NCBI GenBank assembly: GCA_948099385.1
Contig: CANUEZ040000047.1
Location: 29,344,501 to 29,408,500, forward strand
DNA from: Fasciola hepatica
Taxonomy: Eukaryota; Platyhelminthes; Trematoda; Plagiorchiida; Fasciolidae
Length of the DNA: 64,000 nucleotides
Direction of reading: 5' to 3'
A program made the position numbers and the translations under genes. The notes beneath the pieces are model-generated. The model was not told the DNA's origin. It worked only from the letters and a program-made list of their open reading frames with translations, and ran no database searches. This document shows positions 23,101 through 35,844 of the stretch, piece after piece (position 1 is the first letter of the stretch; each line of letters begins with the position of its first letter).

Positions 23101-26100
23101 ATCGATCATAGGAGTCGATCGGTGTGTGGGAAGCTTGTTGTTAGCGTTCAAAATCCAGTGATGGAAGGGTGCTATATGATGTAGTGTAGATGTTGAACAA
23201 ACCGTTGAGAGCCATCACGGATAACCTTGCGGTTAAGGTGTTCGATTCACAGTCGTTGAGCCTGTGTTCGAGTCGCCGTGGGGGCTCGGTGCATGTGCAC
23301 TGCTCATCATTCCCAACAAGGATGAAACAGCTGTACAGTGCATATCCATGCTTTTCAATGGTCAGTTGAGCGTTCAAGCTGCATCATGAATCATATTATA
23401 AACAAATCTAATCTGCCACTACTCAATTGCAAATAGTAAGCAAGCTGTGTAGGTTGTTCATAACGGAATGTGTTCGTTGTACTTAGGCCCGTACAGAGAA
23501 GTGATCGATCATAGGAGTCGATCGGTGTGTGGGAAGCTTGTTGTTACCGTTCAAAATCCAGTGATGGAAGGGTGCTATATGATGTAGTGTAGATGTTGAA
23601 CAAACCGTTGAGAGCCATCGCGGATAGCCTTGCGGTTAAGGTGTTCGATTCACAGTCGTTGAGCCTGTGTTCGAGTGGCCGTGGGGGCTCGGTGCATGTG
23701 CACTGCTCATCATTCCCAACAAGGATGAAAAAGCTGTACAGTGCATATCCATGCTTTTCAATGGTCAGTTGAGCGTTCAAGCTGCATCATGAATCATATT
23801 ATATACAAATCTAATCTGCTACTACTCAATTGCAAATAGTAAGCAAGCTGTGTAGGTTGTTCATAACGGAATGTGTTCGTTGTACTTAGGCCCGTACAGA
23901 GAAGTGATCGATCATAGGAGTGGATCGGTGTGTGGGAAGCTTGTTGTTACCGTTCAAAATCCAGTGATGGAAGGGTGCTATATGATGTAGTGTAGATGTT
24001 GAACAAACCGTTGAGAGCCATCGCGGATAGCCTTGCGGTTAAGGTGTTCGATTCACAGTCGTTGAGCCTGTGTTCGAGTGGCCGTGGGGGCTCGGTGCAT
24101 GTGCACTGCTCATCATTCCCAACAAGGATGAAACAGCTGTACAGTGCATATCCATGCTTTTCAATGGTCAGTTGAGCGTTCAAGCTGCATCATGAATCAT
24201 ATTATAAACAAATCTAATCTGCCACTACTCAATTGCAAATAGTAAGCAAGCTGTGTAGGTTGTTCATAACGGAATGTGTTCGTTGTACTTAGGCCCGTAC
24301 AGAGAAGTGATCGATCATAGGAGTCGATCGGTGTGTGGGAAGTTTGTTGTTACCGTTCAAAATCCAGTTATGGAAGGGTGCTATATGATGTAGTGTAGAT
24401 GTTGAACAAACCGTTGAGAGCCATCGCGGATAGCCTTGCGGTTAAGGTGTTCGATTCACAGTCGTTGAGCCTGTGTTCGAGTGGCCGTGGGGGCTCGGTG
24501 CATGTGCACTGCTCATCATTCCCAACAAGGATGAAATAGCTGTACAGTGCATATCCATGCTTTTCAATGGTCAGTTGAGCGTTCAAGCTGCATCATGAAT
24601 CATATTATATACAAATCTAATCTGCTACTACTCAATTGCAAATAGTAAGCAAGCTGTGTAGGTTGTTCATAACGGAATGTGTTCGTTGTACTTAGGCCCG
24701 TACAGAGAAGTGATCGATCATAGGAGTCGATCGGTGTGTGGGAAGCTTGTTGTTACCGTTCAAAATCCAGTGATGGAAGGGTGCTATATGATGTAGTGTA
24801 GATGTTGAACAAACCGTTGAGAGCCATCGCGGATAGCGTAGCGGTTAAGGTGTTCGATTCACAGTCGTTGAGCCTGTGTTCGAGTGGCCGTGGGGGCTCG
24901 GTGCATGTGCACTGCTCATCATTCCCAACAAGGATGAAACAGCTGTACAGTGCATATCCATGCTTTTCAATGGTCAGTTGAGCGTTCAAGCTGCATCATG
25001 AATCATATTATATACAAATCTAATCTGCCACTACTCAATTGCAAATAGTAAGCAAGCTGTGTAGGTTGTTCATAACGGAATGTGTTCGTTGTACTTAGGC
25101 CCGTACAGAGAAGTGATCGATCATAGGAGTCGATCGGTGTGTGGGAAGCTTGTTGTTACCGTTCAAAATCCAGTTATGGAAGGGTGCTATATGATGTAGT
25201 GTAGATGTTGAACAAACCGTTGAGAGCCATCGCGGATAGCCTTGCGGTTAAGGTGTTCGATTCACAGTCGTTGAGCCTGTGTTCGAGTGGCCGTGGGGGC
25301 TCGGTGCATGTGCACTGCTCATCATTCCCAACAAGAATGAAACAGCTGTACAGTGCATATCCATGCTTTTCAATGGTCAGTTGAGCGTTCAAGCTGCATC
25401 ATGAATCATATTATATACAAATCTAATCTGCTACTACTCAATTGCAAATAGTAAGCAAGCTGTGTAGGTTGTTCATAACGGAATGTGTTCGTTGTACTTA
25501 GGCCCGTACAGAGAAGTGATCGATCATAGGAGTCGATCGGTGTGTGGGAAGCTTGTTGTTACCGTTCAAAATCCAGTGATGGAAGGGTGCTATATGATGT
25601 AGTGTAGATGTTGAACAAACCGTTGAGAGCCATCGCGGATAGCCTTGCGGTTAAGGTGTTCGATTCACAGTCGTTGAGCCTGTGTTCGAGTCGCCGTGGG
25701 GGCTCGGTGCATGTGCACTGCTCATCATTCCCAACAAGGATGAAACAGCTGTACAGTGCATATCCATGCTTTTCAATGGTCAGTTGAGCGTTCAAGCTGC
25801 ATCATGAATCATATTATAAACAAATCTAATCTGCCACTACTCAATTGCAAATAGTAAGCAAGCTGTGTAGGTTGTTCATAACGGAATGTGTTCGTTGTAC
25901 TTAGGCCCGTACAGAGAAGTGATCGACCATAGGAGTCCATCGGTGTGTGGGAAGCTTGTCGTTACCGTTCAAAATCCAGTGATGGAAGGGTGCTATATGA
26001 TGTAGTGTAGATGTTGAACAAACCGTTGAGAGCCATCGCGGATAACCTTGCGGTTAAGGTGTTCGATTCACAGTCGTTGAGCCTGTGTTCGAGTGGCCGT

Positions 26101-26382
26101 GGGGGCTCGGTGCATGTGCACTGCTCATCATTCCCAACAAGGATGAAACAGCTGTACAGTGCATATCCATGCTTTTCAATGGTCAGTTGAGCGTTCAAGC
26201 TGCATCATGAATCATATTATATACAAATCTAATCTGCTACTACTCAATTGCAAATAGTAAGCAAGCTGTGTAGGTTGTTCATAACGGAATGTGTTCGTTG
26301 TACTTAGGCCCGTACAGAGAAGTGATCGATCATAGGAGTCGATCGGTGTGTGGGAAGCTTGTTGTTACCGTTCAAAAGCCAG

Positions 26383-29300
26383 TTATGGAAGGGTGCTATA
26401 TGATGTAGTGTAGATGTTGAACAAACCGTTGAGAGCGATCGCGGATAGCCTTGCGGTTAAGGTGTTCGATTCACAGTCGTTGAGCCTGTGTTCGAGTGGC
26501 CGTGGGGGCTCGGTGCATGTGCACTGCTCATCATTCCCAACAAGGATGAAACAGCTGTACAGTGCATATCCATGCTTTTCAATGGTCAGTTGAGCGTTCA
26601 AGCTGCATCATGAATCATATTATATACAAATCTAATCTGCTACTACTCAATTGCAAATAGTAAGCAAGCTGTTTAGGTTGTTCATAACGGAATGTGTTCG
26701 TTGTACTTAGGCCCGTACAGAGAAGTGATCGATCATAGGAGTCGATCGGTGTGTGTGAAGCTTGTTGTTACCGTTCAAAATCCAGTTATGGAATGGTGCT
26801 ATATGATGTAGTGTAGATGTTGAACAAACCGTTGAGAGCCATCGCGGATAGCCTTGCGGTTAAGGTGTTCGATTCACAGTCGTTGAGCCTGTGTTCGAGT
26901 CGCCGTGGGAGCTCGGTGCATGTGCACTGCTCATCATTCCCAACAAGGATGAAACAGCTGTACAGTGCATATCCATGCTTTTCAATGGTCAGTTGAGCGT
27001 TCAAGCTGCATCATGAATCATATTATATACAAATCTAATCTGCCACTACTCAATTGCAAATAGTAAGCAAGCTGTGTAGGTTGTTCATAAGCGAATGTGT
27101 TCGTTGTACTTAGGCCCGTACAGAGAAGTGATCGATCATATGAGTCGATCGGTGTGTGGGAAGCTTGTTGTTACCGTTCAAAAGCCAGTTATGGGAGGGT
27201 GCTATTAGATGTAGTGTAGATGTTGAACAAACCGTTGAGAGCGATCGCGGATAGCCTTGCGGTTAAGGTGTTCGATTCACAGTCGTTGAGCCTGTGTTCA
27301 AGTCGCCGTGGGGGCTCGGTGCATGTGCACTGCTCATCATTCCCAACAAGGATGAAACAGCTGTACAGTGCATATCCATGCTTTTCAATGGTCAGTTGAG
27401 CGTTCAAGCTGCATCATGAATCATATTATATACAAATCTAATCTGCTACTACTCAATTGCAAATAGTAAGCAAGCTGTGTAGGTTGTTCATAACGGAATG
27501 TGTTCGTTGTACTTAGGCCCGTACAGAGAAGTGATCGATCATAGGAGTCGATCGGTGTGTGGGAAGCTTGTTGTTACCGTTCAAAATCCAGTTATGGAAG
27601 GGTGCTATATGATGTAGTGTAGATGTTGAACAAACCGTTGAGAGCCATCGCGGATAGCGTAGCGGTTAAGGTGTTCGATTCACAGTCGTTGAGCCTGTGT
27701 TCGAGTGGCCGTGGGGGCTCGGTGCATGTGCACTGCTCATCATTCCCAACAAGTATGAAACAGCTGTACAGTGCATATCCATGCTTTTCAATGGTCAGTT
27801 GAGCGTTCAAGCTGCCTCATGAATCATATTATATACAAATCTAATCTGCTACTACTCAATTGCAAATAGTGAGCAAGCTGTGTAGGTTGTTCATAACGGT
27901 ATGTGTTCGTTGTACTTAGGCCCGTACAGAGAAGTGATCGATCATAGGAGTCGATCGGTGTGTGGGAAGCTTGTTGTTACCGTTCAAAAGCCAGTTATGG
28001 AAGGGTGCTATATGATGTAGTGTAGATGTTGAACAAACCGTTGAGAGCGATCGCGGATAGCCTTGCGGTTAAGGTGTTCGATTCACAGTCGTTGAGCCTG
28101 TGTTCGAGTGGCCGTGGGGGCTCGGTGCATGTGCACTGCTCATCATTCCCAACAAGGATGAAACAGCTGTACAGTGCATATCCATGCTTTTCAATGGTCA
28201 GTTGAGCGTTCAAGCTGCATCATGAATCATATTATATACAAATCTAATCTGCTACTACTCAATTGCAAATAGTAAGCAAGCTGTTTAGGTTGTTCATAAC
28301 GGAATGTGTTCGTTGTACTTAGGCCCGTACAGAGAAGTGATCGATCATAGGAGTCGATCGGTGTGTGTGAAGCTTGTTGTTACCGTTCAAAATCCAGTTA
28401 TGGAATGGTGCTATATGATGTAGTGTAGATGTTGAACAAACCGTTGAGAGCCATCGCGGATAGCCTTGCGGTTAAGGTGTTCGATTCACAGTCGTTGAGC
28501 CTGTGTTCGAGTCGCCGTGGGAGCTCGGTGCATGTGCACTGCTCATCATTCCCAACAAGGATGAAACAGCTGTACAGTGCATATCCATGCTTTTCAATGG
28601 TCAGTTGAGCGTTCAAGCTGCATCATGAATCATATTATATACAAATCTAATCTGCCACTACTCAATTGCAAATAGTAAGCAAGCTGTGTAGGTTGTTCAT
28701 AAGGGAATGTGTTCGTTGTACTTAGGCCCGTACAGAGAAGTGATCGATCATATGAGTCGATCGGTGTGTGGGAAGCTTGTTGTTACCGTTCAAAAGCCAG
28801 TTATGGAAGGGTGCTATTAGATGTAGTGTAGATGTTGAACAAACCGTTGAGAGCGATCGCGGATAGCCTTGCGGTTAAGGTGTTCGATTCACAGTCGTTG
28901 AGCCTGTGTTCAAGTCGCCGTGGGGGCTCGGTGCATGTGCACTGCTCATCATTCCCAACAAGGATGAAACAGCTGTACAGTGCATATCCATGCTTTTCAA
29001 TGGTCAGTTGAGCGTTCAAGCTGCATCATGAATCATATTATATACAAATCTAATCTGCTACTACTCAATTGCAAATAGTAAGCAAGCTGTGTAGGTTGTT
29101 CATAACGGAATGTGTTCGTTGTACTTAGGCCCGTACAGAGAAGTGATCGATCATAGGAGTCGATCGGTGTGTGGGAAGCTTGTTGTTACCGTTCAAAATC
29201 CAGTTATGGAAGGGTGCTATATGATGTAGTGTAGATGTTGAACAAACCGTTGAGAGCCATCGCGGATAGCGTAGCGGTTAAGGTGTTCGATTCACAGTCG

Positions 29301-29606
29301 TTGAGCCTGTGTTCGAGTGGCCGTGGGGGCTCGGTGCATGTGCACTGCTCATCATTCCCAACAAGAATGAAACAGCTGTACAGTGCATATCCATGCTTTT
29401 CAATGGTCAGTTGAGCGTTCAAGCTGCCTCATGAATCATATTATATACAAATCTAATCTGCTACTACTCAATTGCAAATAGTGAGCAAGCTGTGTAGGTT
29501 GTTCATAACGGAATGTGTTCGTTGTACTTAGGCCCGTACAGAGAAGTGATCGATCATAGGAGTCGATCGGTGTGTGGGAAGCTTGTTGTTAGCGTTCAAA
29601 ATCCAG
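26383..29606 (+). repeat. Tetramer duplication (2 x 1,612 bp)
   Basis: Four consecutive units with private marks recur in the same order 1,612 bp later: GAGCGATCGC (26,434 and 28,046), GTGGGAGCTCGG (near 26,906 and 28,518), TATTAGATG with TTCAAGTCGC (near 27,205 and 28,817; 27,298 and 28,910), and GCTGCCTCATG (near 27,812 and 29,424). Only a few differences separate the halves (for example near 27,092, 27,195, 27,753 and 27,900), so the event is recent. Confidence 0.8.
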
Positions 29607-30394
29607 TGATGGAAGGGTGCTATATGATGTAGTGTAGATGTTGAACAAACCGTTGAGAGCCATCGCGGATAGCGTAGCGGTTAAGGTGTTCGATTCACAG
29701 TCGTTGAGCCTGTGTTCGAGTCGCCGTGGGGGCTCGGTGCATGTGCACTGCTCATCAATCCCAAGAAGGATGAAATAGCTGTACAGTGCATATCCATGCT
29801 TTTCAATGGTCAGTTGAGCGTTCAAGCTGCATCATGAATCATATTATATACAAATCTAATCTGCTACTACTAAATTGCAAATAGTAAGCAAGCTGTGTAG
29901 GTTGTTCATAAGGGAATGTGTTCGTTGTACTTAGGCCCGTACAGAGAAGTGATCGATCATAGGAGTCGATCGGTGTGTGGGAAGCTTGTTGTTACCGTTC
30001 AAAATCCAGTTATGGAAGGGTGCTATATGATGTAGTGTAGATGTTGAACAAACCGTTGAGAGCCATCGCGGATAGCGTAGCGGTTAAGGTGTTCGATTCA
30101 CAGTCGTTGAGCCTGTGTTCGAGTCGCCGTGGGGGCTCGGTGCATGTGCACTGCTCATCATTCCCAACAAGGATGAAACAGCTGTACAGTGCATATCCAT
30201 GCTTTTCAATGGTCAGTTGAGCGTTCAAGCTGCATCATGAATCATATTATATACAAATCTAATCTGCTACTACTCAATTGCAAATAGTAAGCAAGCTGTG
30301 TAGGTTGTTCATAACGGAATGTGTTCGTTGTACTTAGGCCCGTACAGAGAAGTGATCGATCATAGGAGTCGATCGGTGTGTGGGAAGCTTGTTG

Positions 30395-32006
30395 TTAGCG
30401 TTCAAAATCCAGTGATGGAAGGGTGCTATATGATGTAGTGTAGATGTTGAACAAACCGTTGAGAGCGATCGCGGATAGCCTTGCGGTTAAGGTGTTCGAT
30501 TCACAGTCGTTGAGCCTGTGTTCGAGTGGCCGTGGGGGCTCGGTGCATGTGCACTGCTCATCATTCCCAACAAGGATGAAACAGCTGTACAGTGCATATC
30601 CATGCTTTTCAATGGTCAGTTGAGCGTTCAAGCTGCATCATGAATCATATTATATACAAATCTAATCTGCTACTACTCAATTGCAAATAGTAAGCAAGCT
30701 GTGTAGGTTGTTCATAAGGGAATGTGTTCGTTGTACTTAGGCCCGTACAGAGAAGTGATCGATCATAGGAGTGGATCTGTGTGTGGGAAGCTTGTTGTTA
30801 GCGTTCAAAAGCCAGTTATGGAAGGGTGCTATATGATGTAGTGTAGATGTTGAAAAAACCGTTGAGAGCCATCGCGGATAGCGTAGCGGTTAAGGTGTTC
30901 GATTCACAGTCGTTGAGCCTGTGTTCGAGTGGCCGTGGGGGCTCGGTGCATGTGCACTGCTCATCATTCCCAACAAGGATGAAACAGCTGTACAGTGCAT
31001 ATCCATGCTTTTCAATGGTCAGTTGAGCGTTCAAGCTGCATCATGAATCATATTATATACAAATCTAATCTGCTACTACTCAATTGCAAATAGTAAGCAA
31101 GCTGTGTAGGTTGTTCATAACGGAATGTGTTCGTTGTACTTAGGCCCGTACAGAGAAGTGATCGATCATAGGAGTCGATCGGTGTGTGGGAAGCTTGTTG
31201 TTAGCGTTCAAAATCCAGTGATGGAAGGGTGCTATATGATGTAGTGTAGATGTTGAACAAACCGTTGAGAGCGATCGCGGATAGCCTTGCGGTTAAGGTG
31301 TTCGATTCACAGTCGTTGAGCCTGTGTTCGAGTGGCCGTGGGGGCTCGGTGCATGTGCACTGCTCATCATTCCCAACAAGGATGAAACAGCTGTACAGTG
31401 CATATCCATGCTTTTCAATGGTCAGTTGAGCGTTCAAGCTGCATCATGAATCATATTATATACAAATCTAATCTGCTACTACTCAATTGCAAATAGTAAG
31501 CAAGCTGTGTAGGTTGTTCATAAGGGAATGTGTTCGTTGTACTTAGGCCCGTACAGAGAAGTGATCGATCATAGGAGTGGATCTGTGTGTGGGAAGCTTG
31601 TTGTTAGCGTTCAAAAGCCAGTTATGGAAGGGTGCTATATGATGTAGTGTAGATGTTGAAAAAACCGTTGAGAGCCATCGCGGATAGCGTAGCGGTTAAG
31701 GTGTTCGATTCACAGTCGTTGAGCCTGTGTTCGAGTGGCCGTGGGGGCTCGGTGCATGTGCACTGCTCATCATTCCCAACAAGGATGAAACAGCTGTACA
31801 GTGCATATCCATGCTTTTCAATGGTCAGTTGAGCGTTCAAGCTGCATCATGAATCATATTATATACAAATCTAATCTGCTACTACTCAATTGCAAATAGT
31901 AAGCAAGCTGTGTAGGTTGTTCATAACGGAATGTGTTCGTTGTACTTAGGCCCGTACAGAGAAGTGATCGATCATAGGAGTCGATCGGTGTGTGGGAAGC
32001 TTGTTG
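30395..32006 (+). repeat. Dimer duplication (2 x 806 bp)
   Basis: GTGGATCTGTGTG (30,771 and 31,577), GTTGAAAAAACCG (near 30,850 and 31,656) and GAGCGATCGC (30,463 and 31,269) all recur at 806 bp. The right end is set by the change from TTAGCGTTCAAAATCC to TTACCGTTCAAAAGCC near 32,006. Confidence 0.8.
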
Positions 32007-32659
32007 TTACCGTTCAAAAGCCAGTTATGGAAGGGTGCTATATGATGTAGTGTAGATGTTGAACAAACCGTTGAGAGCCATCGCGGATAGCCTTGCGGTT
32101 AAGGTGTTCGATTCACAGTCGTTGAGCCTGTGTTCGAGTGGCCGTGGGGGCTCGGTGCATGTGCACTGCTCATCATTCCCAACAAGGATGAAACAGCTGT
32201 ACAGTGCATATCCATGCTTTTCAATGGTCAGTTGAGCGTTCAAGCTGCATCATGAATCATATTATATACAAATCTAATCTGCTACTACTCAATTGCAAAT
32301 AGTAAGCAAGCTGTGTAGGTTGTTCATAACGGAATGTGTTCGTTGTACTTAGGCCCGTACAGAGAAGTGATCGATCATAGGAGTCGATCGGTGTGTGGGA
32401 AGCTTGTTGTTAGCGTTCAAAATCCAGTGATGGAAGGGTGCTATATGATGTAGTGTAGATGTTGAACAAACCGTTGAGAGCCATCGCGGATAGCCTTGCG
32501 GTTAAGGTGTTCGATTCACAGTCGTTGAGCCTGTGCTCGAGTGGCCGTGGGGGCTCGGTGCATGTGCACTGCTCATCATTCCCAACAAGGATGAAACAGC
32601 TGTACAGTGCATATCCATGCTTTTCAATGGTCAGTTGAGCGTTCAAGCTGCATCATGAA

Positions 32660-33465
32660 TCATATTATATACAAATCTAATCTGCTACTACTCAATTGCA
32701 AATAGTAAGCAAGCTGTGTAGGTTGTTCATAACGGAATGTGTTCGTTGTACTTAGGCCCGTACAGAGAAGTGATCGATCATAGGAGTCGATCGGTGTGTG
32801 GGAAGCTTGTTGTTAGCGTTCAAAATCCAGTGATGGAAGGGTGCTATATGATGTAGTGTAGATGTTGAACAAACCGTTGAGAGCGATCGCGGATAGCCTT
32901 GCGGTTAAGGTGTTCGATTCACAGTCGTTGAGCCTGTGTTCGAGTGGCCGTGGGGGCTCGGTGCATGTGCACTGCTCATCATTCCCAACAAGGATGAAAC
33001 AGCTGTACAGTGCATATCCATGCTTTTCAATGGTCAGTTGAGCGTTCAAGTTGCATCATGAATCATATTATATACAAATCTAATCTGCTACTACTCAATT
33101 GCAAATAGTAAGCAAGCTGTGTAGGTTGTTCATAACGGAATGTGTTCGTTGTACTTAGGCCCGTACAGAGAAGTGATCGATCATAGGAGTCGATCGGTGT
33201 GTGGGAAGCTTGTTGTTAGCGTTCAAAATCCAGTGATGGAAGGGTGCTATATGATGTAGTGTAGATGTTGAACAAACCGTTGAGAGCGATCGCGGATAGC
33301 CTTGCGGTTAAGGTGTTCGATTCACAGTCGTTGAGCCTGTGTTCGAGTGGCCGTGGGGGCTCGGTGCATGTGCACTGCTCATCATTCCCAACAAGGATGA
33401 AACAGCTGTACAGTGCATATCCATGCTTTTCAATGGTCAGTTGAGCGTTCAAGTTGCATCATGAA
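32660..33465 (+). repeat. Tandem duplication of one monomer (2 x 403 bp)
   Basis: Adjacent units share both GAGCGATCGC (near 32,881 and 33,284) and CAAGTTGCATC (near 33,047 and 33,450) with no other difference noticed, indicating a recent one-unit duplication at the left edge of the homogeneous right block. Confidence 0.6.
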
Positions 33466-35783
33466 TCATATTATATACAAATCTAATCTGCTACTACTCA
33501 ATTGCAAATAGTAAGCAAGCTGTGTAGGTTGTTCATAACGGAATGTGTTCGTTGTACTTAGGCCCGTACAGAGAAGTGATCGATCATAGGAGTCGATCGG
33601 TGTGTGGGAAGCTTGTTGTTAGCGTTCAAAATCCAGTGATGGAAGGGTGCTATATGATGTAGTGTAGATGTTGAACAAACCGTTGAGAGCCATCGCGGAT
33701 AGCCTTGCGGTTAAGGTGTTCGATTCACAGTCGTTGAGCCTGTGTTCGAGTGGCCGTGGGGGCTCGGTGCATGTGCACTGCTCATCATTCCCAACAAGAA
33801 TGAAACAGCTGTACAGTGCATATCCATGCTTTTCAATGGTCAGTTGAGCGTTCAAGCTGCATCATGAATCATATTATATACAAATCTAATCTGCTACTAC
33901 TCAATTGCAAATAGTAAGCAAGCTGTGTAGGTTGTTCATAACGGAATGTGTTCGTTGTACTTAGGCCCGTACAGAGAAGTGATCGATCATAGGAGTCGAT
34001 CGGTGTGTGGGAAGCTTGTTGTTACCGTTCAAAATCCAGTGATGGAAGGGTGCTATATGATGTAGTGTAGATGTTGAACAAACCGTTGAGAGCCATCGCG
34101 GATAGCCTTGCGGTTAAGGTGTTCGATTCACAGTCGTTGAGCCTGTGTTCGAGTGGCCGTGGGGGCTCGGTGCATGTGCACTGCTCATCATTCCCAACAA
34201 GGATGAAACAGCTGTACAGTGCATATCCATGCTTTTCAATGGTCAGTTGAGCGTTCAAGCTGCATCATGAATCATATTATATACAAATCTAATCTGCTAC
34301 TACTCAATTGCAAATAGTAAGCAAGCTGTGTAGGTTGTTCATAACGGAATGTGTTCGTTGTACTTAGGCCCGTACAGAGAAGTGATCGATCATATGAGTC
34401 GATCGGTGTGTGGGAAGCTTGTTGTTAGCGTTCAAAATCCAGTGATGGAAGGGTGCTATATGATGTAGTGTAGATGTTGAACAAACCGTTGAGAGCCATC
34501 GCGGATAGCCTTGCGGTTAAGGTGTTCGATTCACAGTCGTTGAGCCTGTGTTCGAGTCGCCGTGGGGGCTCGGTGCATGTGCACTGCTCATCATTCCCAA
34601 CAAGGATGAAACAGCTGTACAGTGCATATCCATGCTTTTCAATGGTCAGTTGAGCGTTCAAGCTGCATCATGAGTCATATTATATACAAATCTAATCTGC
34701 TACTACTAAATTGCAAATAGTAAGCAAGCTGTGTAGGTTGTTCATAACGGAATGTGTTCGTTGTACTTAGGCCCGTACAGAGAAGTGATCGATCATAGGA
34801 GTCGATCGGTGTGTGGGAAGCTTGTTGTTAGCGTTCAAAATCCAGTGATGGAAGGGTGCTATATGATGTAGTGTAGATGTTGAACAAACCGTTGAGAGCC
34901 ATCGCGGATAGCCTTGCGGTTAAGGTGTTCGATTCACAGTCGTTGAGCCTGTGTTCGAGTGGCCGTGGGGGCTCGGTGCATGTGCACTGCTCATCATTCC
35001 CAACAAGGATGAAACAGCTGTACAGTGCATATCCATGCTTTTCAATGGTCAGTTGAGCGTTCAAGCTGCATCATGAATCATATTATATACAAATCTAATC
35101 TGCTACTACTCAATTGCAAATAGTAAGCAAGCTGTGTAGGTTGTTCATAACGGAATGTGTTCGTTGTACTTAGGCCCGTACAGAGAAGTGATCGATCATG
35201 GGAGTCGATCGGTGTGTGGGAAGCTTGTTGTTACCGTTCAAAATCCAGTTATGGAAGGGTGCTATATGATGTAGTGTAGATGTTGAACAAACCGTTGAGA
35301 GCGATCGCGGATAGCCTTGCGGTTAAGGTGTTCGATTCACAGTCGTTGAGCCTGTGTTCGAGTGGCCGTGGGGGCTCGGTGCATGTGCACTGCTCATCAT
35401 TCCCAACAAGGATGAAACAGCTGTACAGTGCATATCCATGCTTTTCAATGGTCAGTTGAGCGTTCAAGCTGCATCATGAATCATATTATATACAAATCTA
35501 ATCTGCTACTACTCAATTGCAAATAGTAAGCAAGCTGTGTAGGTTGTTCATAACGGAATGTGTTCGTTGTACTTAGGCCCGTACAGAGAAGTGATCGATC
35601 ATAGGAGTCGATCGGTGTGTGGGAAGCTTGTTGTTACCGTTCAAAATCCAGTGATGGAAGGGTGCTATATGATGTAGTGTAGATGTTGAACAAACCGTTG
35701 AGAGCCATCGCGGATAGCCTTGCGGTTAAGGTGTTCGATTCACAGTCGTTGAGCCTGTGTTCGAGTGGCCGTGGGGGCTCGGT

Positions 35784-35844
35784 GCATGTGCACTGCTCAT
35801 CAATCCCAACAAGGATGAAACAGCTGTACAGTGCATATCCATGC
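35784..35844 (+). ncRNA. Hammerhead-like copy with fully paired stem II
   Basis: Base 35,803 is A instead of T (CATCAATCCC), so stem II becomes ATCC/GGAT with four pairs and no T-T mismatch beside the core. Stem I, stem III and the GTA triplet are intact; G5 and G8 are still C. It is the cleanest fold among the variant copies because it lacks the stem I defect of the 55-60 kb group. Confidence 0.6.

Larger units (their letters stand above)
22331..32010 (+). repeat. Array block M: mixed zone
   Basis: Copies with T and with G at relative position 189 alternate, and TTAGCGTTC and TTACCGTTC variants are mixed. The GAGCGATCGC variant, rare in block L, becomes frequent. The block contains a duplicated four-monomer unit (about 26.4-29.6 kb) and a duplicated two-monomer unit (about 30.4-32.0 kb), consistent with exchange between the flanking subfamilies. 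Confidence 0.65.
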
